Assembly: GCA_003290165.1 (NCBI GenBank)
Contig: QNQO01000223.1
Span: forward strand, 868,001-932,000
Length of the DNA: 64,000 nucleotides
Direction: 5' to 3'
Source: Berberis thunbergii
Taxonomy: Eukaryota > Streptophyta > Magnoliopsida > Ranunculales > Berberidaceae
This document shows, piece by piece, positions 59,401-64,000 of the stretch; position 1 is the first letter of the stretch; the number at the start of each line of letters is the position of its first letter. The position numbers and the translations under genes were made by a program. The notes under the pieces were generated by a model. It saw only the letters and a list, made by a program, of their open reading frames with translations. It did no database searches and was not told the origin of the DNA.

Positions 59401-61554
59401 TATGGTTTGGAGTTTCCCACCACACTGTCTATTGTAGAGAAACCAACAGAGGGATGCCTGATCACTCTTTTTGTGAAACAGAACAAAAGATCTGGTTGTT
59501 AGTCTATCAGTCATTGCGAAAATATGTCACTTACAATGAACACGAGAACCTGATGACCATCTTTCTTTCAATATCAGCTATCTAATAGACCTAGGTTGAT
59601 AGTGTCATCCGCGGGCTAATTGCCATGGACATGTTATTTGATCCCTATCTGTTTCCTGGTACATAGTGAAATAAAACGTTTATCGCATATTCATTGTTCT
59701 CAGGTACTTCTTGATTACAATGATCAAGTGAAGCTCCCATTCATCAAGGATTTTATTGAAATGGTTAATGATGGAAGGTTTGGGCAGTTGAGGTACCGGG
59801 TTTTCCTATACTACTATGTCCATTATTCTATATCCATCCATTTTCCCAAATTGGAATGCCCTTATGCACTATTATGATTTTGATTTTTCCTAGTGGTGAA
59901 AGTATTTTTAAATGTATCTATAGTGGCTAATTATCTTTTTTGTTTTAATATTTTTTTTATGTATGAGTCCATTAGTTAATGGAAGCAACAGCATTCCATT
60001 GTTTTATGTGTGGAGCTATCAGAGTTTTCTCTACTTATAACTGTTATAATCATTCAAGAAACTAAACTCCATAGTGGAATGAATTGGTTAACAATGATCC
60101 ATTTAATGAATAATCAGATGTATAAAATTGTCATGGATTGTTTATTCCTAATAGTGGTTTCATGTTGAGTTCATTTTTTATTTTAGGGTTCAATTGGTTT
60201 AGATCAATTGACTTGCATGTCCTGGTAATTCGAGAATCTGCATGATTTGCAATTAGTTGTTTTATGAGTTTTCTATTTTAAGAGTTTTGTTTGATTATTT
60301 TCATCAACTTCAGAAATCAGAATAAAGATGATAAGTATAGTCATGAAGGAAGATCTCCTTTAAGTGAATCAATTACTTCAGGATTGCACAATAAGCCAAG
60401 CAGAGTACATGCACTGACATAATTCTCAAGCAAACTTTAGTAGAAATCAACTTGCATGCATCCGCTTAGGCCACAAAATGCAAAATAGAAGCACACAAAC
60501 ATCTGTTGTTCACCCGTTGTTTTAAAGAAGATCACTGATTGTTGTATGCAGTCAAGTACAGTAGCATATTTCCATTTTTACCAACTATCAACTTTGCTAT
60601 TGAAATTATGTACCTTGATCTGTTAGTGTTTACATTGCTTCTCAGTTTATGCCCTCTTCTATTTTGTTGCTAGGACTGAAATTGATGAGGAGGAGGTGGC
60701 AAAACAAGTTTTTTACATTCCAGGAGTAATCCCAAAACTTCCAGGCCGTTTGTATTATTTGTTTGGGAAGCCGATCGAAACAGAAGGTACAACAATAAAT
60801 TCAACTTTTTTAATATTAAACTACAAGGTGTTCCTACTATATATATTACTGAAGCAATGTGTTAGGGTCATGGTTAAACTGCAAGTGCACAGACATTGTC
60901 ACTGCTAAACATTATTATTTCTATCCCTTCCTGGAGTGAAAACCTTCAACCATGAATCATTCCATAGAATAGTATTGGAGTCCGATAATTTTTCTTTGAT
61001 TAACCAAATGATTTCGTGTGAGAACTCCCAAAGGAATTTTTAAAATCAAAACTTTCAAATAGTTGTAGACTACTAAAAAGCGTTAATACTTGTACTTTTA
61101 AGTTAATATGTTGGACAAAAGTAAATGCACGGATCGAGGCTGGGCAGTTGTTCCTAACACACCCTTGTGTCATTTTGGCTTTCCTCTTGCATTTTGATTC
61201 TTGAAGCCTTCAACCTGCATTTCTGTTCTATTTCCTACTAATTTAACTACTGAATTTAGTGGTCTATACAAAAAAATAATGCAGAATCTATGAGTGTCAT
61301 CCATTTTCATCACTAATGATGTGGAATAGTTGACGATTCATTCTTATTCTTTTGTTTGTGAAGGGAGGAAACAAGAATTAAGAGACAATGAGAAAGCACT
61401 TGAGTTGTATTTACATGTAAAATCTGAAGTTGAGAGATACATTGCTTACTTGAAAGAGAAGAGACAACAGGATCCGTATAGGACCATCTTGTCCAGGATA
61501 CCATACCAAGCCACCCATGGTTTGACATCAGAAGTTCCCACATTCGATATTTGA
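53412..61554 (+). pseudogene. PES: Phytyl ester synthase-like gene (copy 2, frameshifted)
   Basis: Tandem paralogue of the gene at 30513. Fourteen exons: 53412-53787, 54784-54835, 54951-55006, 55160-55318, 55492-55596, 55806-55912, 56164-56285, 56575-56683, 57213-57342, 57443-57812, 58355-58468, 59704-59792, 60674-60786, 61364-61554. Exon lengths equal copy 1 except exons 1 (+12), 13 (+3) and 9 (130 instead of 131). The missing T in exon 9 (about 57285-57288) shifts the frame after residue 387 and gives a TAG at 57336-57338. The predicted product is 403 residues. It keeps the transit-like N-terminus and the hydrolase triad candidates Ser189, Asp329 and His358 but loses the acyltransferase domain, which is otherwise intact in exons 10-14. 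Without the lesion it would have 697 residues. It could be a recent pseudogene, a shortened functional hydrolase, or a base-calling error in a short T run. Confidence 0.88.
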
Positions 61555-62887
61555 TTGATCATCCAACTGTAGGTGAATTTATATGCACCATACAAGAAGA
61601 AATGATACAAATATAGAGGCAGTCCCTAGAAGTGGGAAACAGCCATCAGTTAGCTTCATTCCAACAACACATTTTTTCCGTTTTGGCTTAGACTGGTAGA
61701 AGACCCAGTCTGTATGATAAATCTGATTTATCTGCATTGAATCGCATACTCCTATTTATATCTGGATGAATACTTTGTTTGTCATGTGTATAACTGGTTA
61801 CATAACACCACAGTTGTTCTTTCTTTTTGTTTTTTATTGGCGTGCATGGTTGATCACATATGATTTGAGCCGATTATGATTCACAAATTTTACATATATA
61901 TTCTGTTACATCTCTATTATGATTCAAGGTGAATGTAAGTTCGGCAAGTTCTAATATCCCCCAACTCGGATTTCATTAGTTTGTACTTTGTACCATAATC
62001 AGTCAAAAACTCAAACCGTCAAACAAATTCAGTCTCCTTTGCAAGTCCCACATTCCTTCTACATCCTCCACTCCCCGGCCCTTTCATTTCCAAGTTGCTC
62101 AAAAACTTGCTACCCTTCTTTCTTGTCTTGCTTAATATCCAGCTAGTTCTTACCAATTAGTAACTCAACTTGTAATGGATTCTTCTGCCTATACACCTAT
62201 GCAAATGATTGCGTTAATGAAATAGGAATTGATTTCATAGAAATGCAGAGCTATCTGAGGAAATGTTAAAGACTCCTTTGCTTCCCCTACAAGAATTTGT
62301 TACTAATAGTTTGCTGTTTGCCTAATAGTTTGATTGATATACAGTCGAAGATATTTCATTTCTTAGTCAAGTACTCCTTACAAATGAAGCAGAGCCAATT
62401 GAGTAGAGGGATTTTAAACCCACTCCCCTGTTTCAAACGAAGTAGGTTGATCAAAACTGAAGCCAACCTACACCAAAGTTAGAAATCTCATTATAATTCG
62501 AATTGATTCATTATCATACATAAATCATTATGTTAATTTTCATTGCAAACAGGGGTGTTGGAACCTTGGTGAGAGTTGCGCGCTTCATGTCCATCCATTA
62601 ATCACTACCATTTTGCAACAATGACATGGACATAATTTGATCCTCCTAGCATGTAGCTATTATGTCCTATCTAAAGTTGCTTGCAATGAAGTAATACAAA
62701 ATCATCATGTCAACGGCATATGGACCACCTATCATATGCTCTCAAAACACTCGTGTTCAATCAGAAATTCCACCCTACCCTACCCACACAGTAAGGCGAT
62801 CTAGAAATGTTCCTCTATGTGTCCCATAAACCTTCCTTCTTATCTTCTTATTATCCAACTAGTTCTTATGTACCAATTAATAATTCG
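61555..62887. other. Intergenic, contains a duplicated segment
   Basis: No gene seen. The stretch about 62040-62195 is repeated imperfectly at about 62780-62887 plus 63305-63342 ('ctagttctt..accaatta' and 'tgtaatgga..cttctgcctat'). The second copy is interrupted by the hAT-like MITE. Confidence 0.6.
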
Positions 62888-63304
62888 TAGGGCTGAACAA
62901 AAAACCGATCAAATCGGCTAAACCGACCGAACCGATTGGTTCGGTTTAAATTCAGTTCGGATCGGTTTCGGTTTTAAAAAATTCAAAATCGAAGTGGTCG
63001 GTTCGGTTTTCGGTTTCTATGTGATTTTAACCGACCAAACCGAATCGACTGAATATATAATAAATAATATATATTTTATATATAAATAATATAATGTTTA
63101 AAATAGACGGTCAGTTCGGCTTTATTTTGGTTTTGGTTCGATTTTAGTCGGTTCGGTTACGATTTGCATAAATTAGAATTGGTTCGGTTTCAGATCGGTT
63201 TTGTTAGTGGTCGGTTCGGTTTCGGTTTGAAAATTTTAAAATCGACCTAGTTCGGTTCACGGTTTAGGTGAAAAACCAAACCGATGGTTCGGTTTTCAGC
63301 CCTA
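62888..63304. mobile_element. hAT-like MITE rich in AACCG/CGGTT
   Basis: About 417 bp with ends TAGGGCTGAA and TTCAGCCCTA as inverted repeats. The interior consists of AACCGA-type repeats on the left and CGGTTCGGTTT-type repeats on the right, so the whole can fold back. A paralogous unoccupied site at about 62155-62175 supports insertion. An exact 8 bp target duplication is not evident ('aataattcg' left, 'aataattag' right), so the superfamily is tentative. Confidence 0.75.
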
Positions 63305-63342
63305 ATAATTAGAACTATAATTGTAATGGACTCTTCTGCCTA

Positions 63343-63653
63343 TTTGAATGATAATGTATTAAGAGCTAAATTGGCGAAAGGGATGGATCGTAATAACCCT
63401 CATGGCCCAGTGATCTTTTATATATTTTTCCAGTAGTAATTTGGGTACTATTGCATGTAACGTAGGTCTAACGGTTCTAGAACTGTCAATGATAAGTGAA
63501 ACTGCGGATCCATTTGCAACCCCTTTGGAAATATTGCCTGAATGGTACTTCTTTCCTATATTTCAAATACTCTGTGTTGTGCCCAATAAATTATTGGGAG
63601 TTCTTTTAATGGTTTCAATACCAGCTGGATTATTAACGGTATCCTTTTTGGAG
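63343..63653 (+). pseudogene. petD: Nuclear insertion of plastid DNA: petD fragment
   Basis: About 311 bp matches the second exon of plastid petD, which encodes subunit IV of the cytochrome b6f complex in the thylakoid membrane. Recognisable blocks are 'VLRAKLAKGM', 'GTIACNVGL', '[18 protein letters not shown]' and '[13 protein letters not shown]'. The N-terminal intron-side part and the C-terminal third are missing, an internal stretch after 'LAKGM' is shortened, and there are several substitutions and a frame change near 63440. It is therefore a decayed nuclear plastid-derived fragment, not a functional gene. It ends abruptly at a T run. Confidence 0.93.
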
Positions 63654-64000
63654 TTTTTTTTTTTTTTTTTGAAAGCGAGTTGGGTTTTAAGGACCCCAAA
63701 ACCTTTATATAAATGAAACAAAAGCGAAAACAACAATAAAAACAGAAACAAACTCTCACAAGAAAGAGAAGTCTAGTGAGAGTGAACATGGTTACTAGGC
63801 CTATAAAAATCTTCAACTAGCATCGGCCAAAGAAGAAACCGCTTGTTTTTTTTATCCATGTCTCCTTTGTTAAGGAGGAAAGGATTCAGCCTTTGTACTT
63901 TTTGTTTGCTTTCTTAGCCCTAGAGGATCTTCGAGGGTAGAAACTAAAATCTTTAATGCAAGATTTTGAAAACAAATCGCTTGCAACCTCTTCACTAGAA
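63654..64000 (-). mobile_element. Poly(T)-headed sequence, possible LINE 3' end
   Basis: A run of 17 T (63654-63670) abuts the petD fragment. If read on the minus strand, the following sequence would end in poly(A), with 'ttttggggtccttaaaacc' just before it, as at the 3' end of a retroposon. No coding domain is visible before the window edge. Confidence 0.35.

Overview
This is a stretch of a plant nuclear genome, most likely a eudicot. Evidence: many GT-AG introns, plant-specific gene families (a B-box/CCT regulator, phytyl ester synthases, an ARM-repeat protein), plant Ty3/Gypsy lineages, TRIM and MITE elements, and a piece of plastid petD in the nuclear DNA. I could not name the species. 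I found no clear undescribed system. The interest lies in gene lesions, one unusual splice donor, and nested or aberrant transposon structures.

Positions 1-14181 are nested retrotransposon debris. The outer layer is a minus-strand Tat-lineage Gypsy element, still open at the left window edge, whose 5' LTR is 12830-14181. Inside it sit a TRIM (836-1772), a broken plus-strand Tekay/Del-like Gypsy element (about 1775-7630), a 3963 bp insertion with about 657 bp inverted LTR ends and a perfect 5 bp target duplication (8276-12238), and a second, complete TRIM (12996-13643).

Positions 14182-40053 hold three apparently intact genes, all on the plus strand. They are an intronless ARM-repeat gene (15693-17363), a four-exon CONSTANS-like gene with two B-boxes and a CCT domain (22954-26806), and a 14-exon phytyl ester synthase-like gene of 692 codons (30513-40053).

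Positions 40730-50180 are one complete Tat-lineage LTR retrotransposon with two LTRs, gag and protease remnants and an antisense ORF, but no recognisable reverse transcriptase or integrase. It carries a Tourist-like MITE that was itself hit by a 2429 bp solo LTR.

Positions 53412-61554 hold a second phytyl ester synthase-like gene. It keeps the 14-exon layout of the first copy and parts of its introns, so it is a tandem duplicate. A 1 bp deletion in exon 9 leaves the hydrolase half readable but cuts off the acyltransferase half. The right end (62888-64000) holds a hAT-like MITE, a petD plastid fragment and a poly(T)-headed retroposon-like sequence.

The two PES-like genes are the only functionally linked pair. 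The family makes phytyl esters and triacylglycerol in plastids, recycling phytol and fatty acids released when chlorophyll and thylakoid lipids break down.
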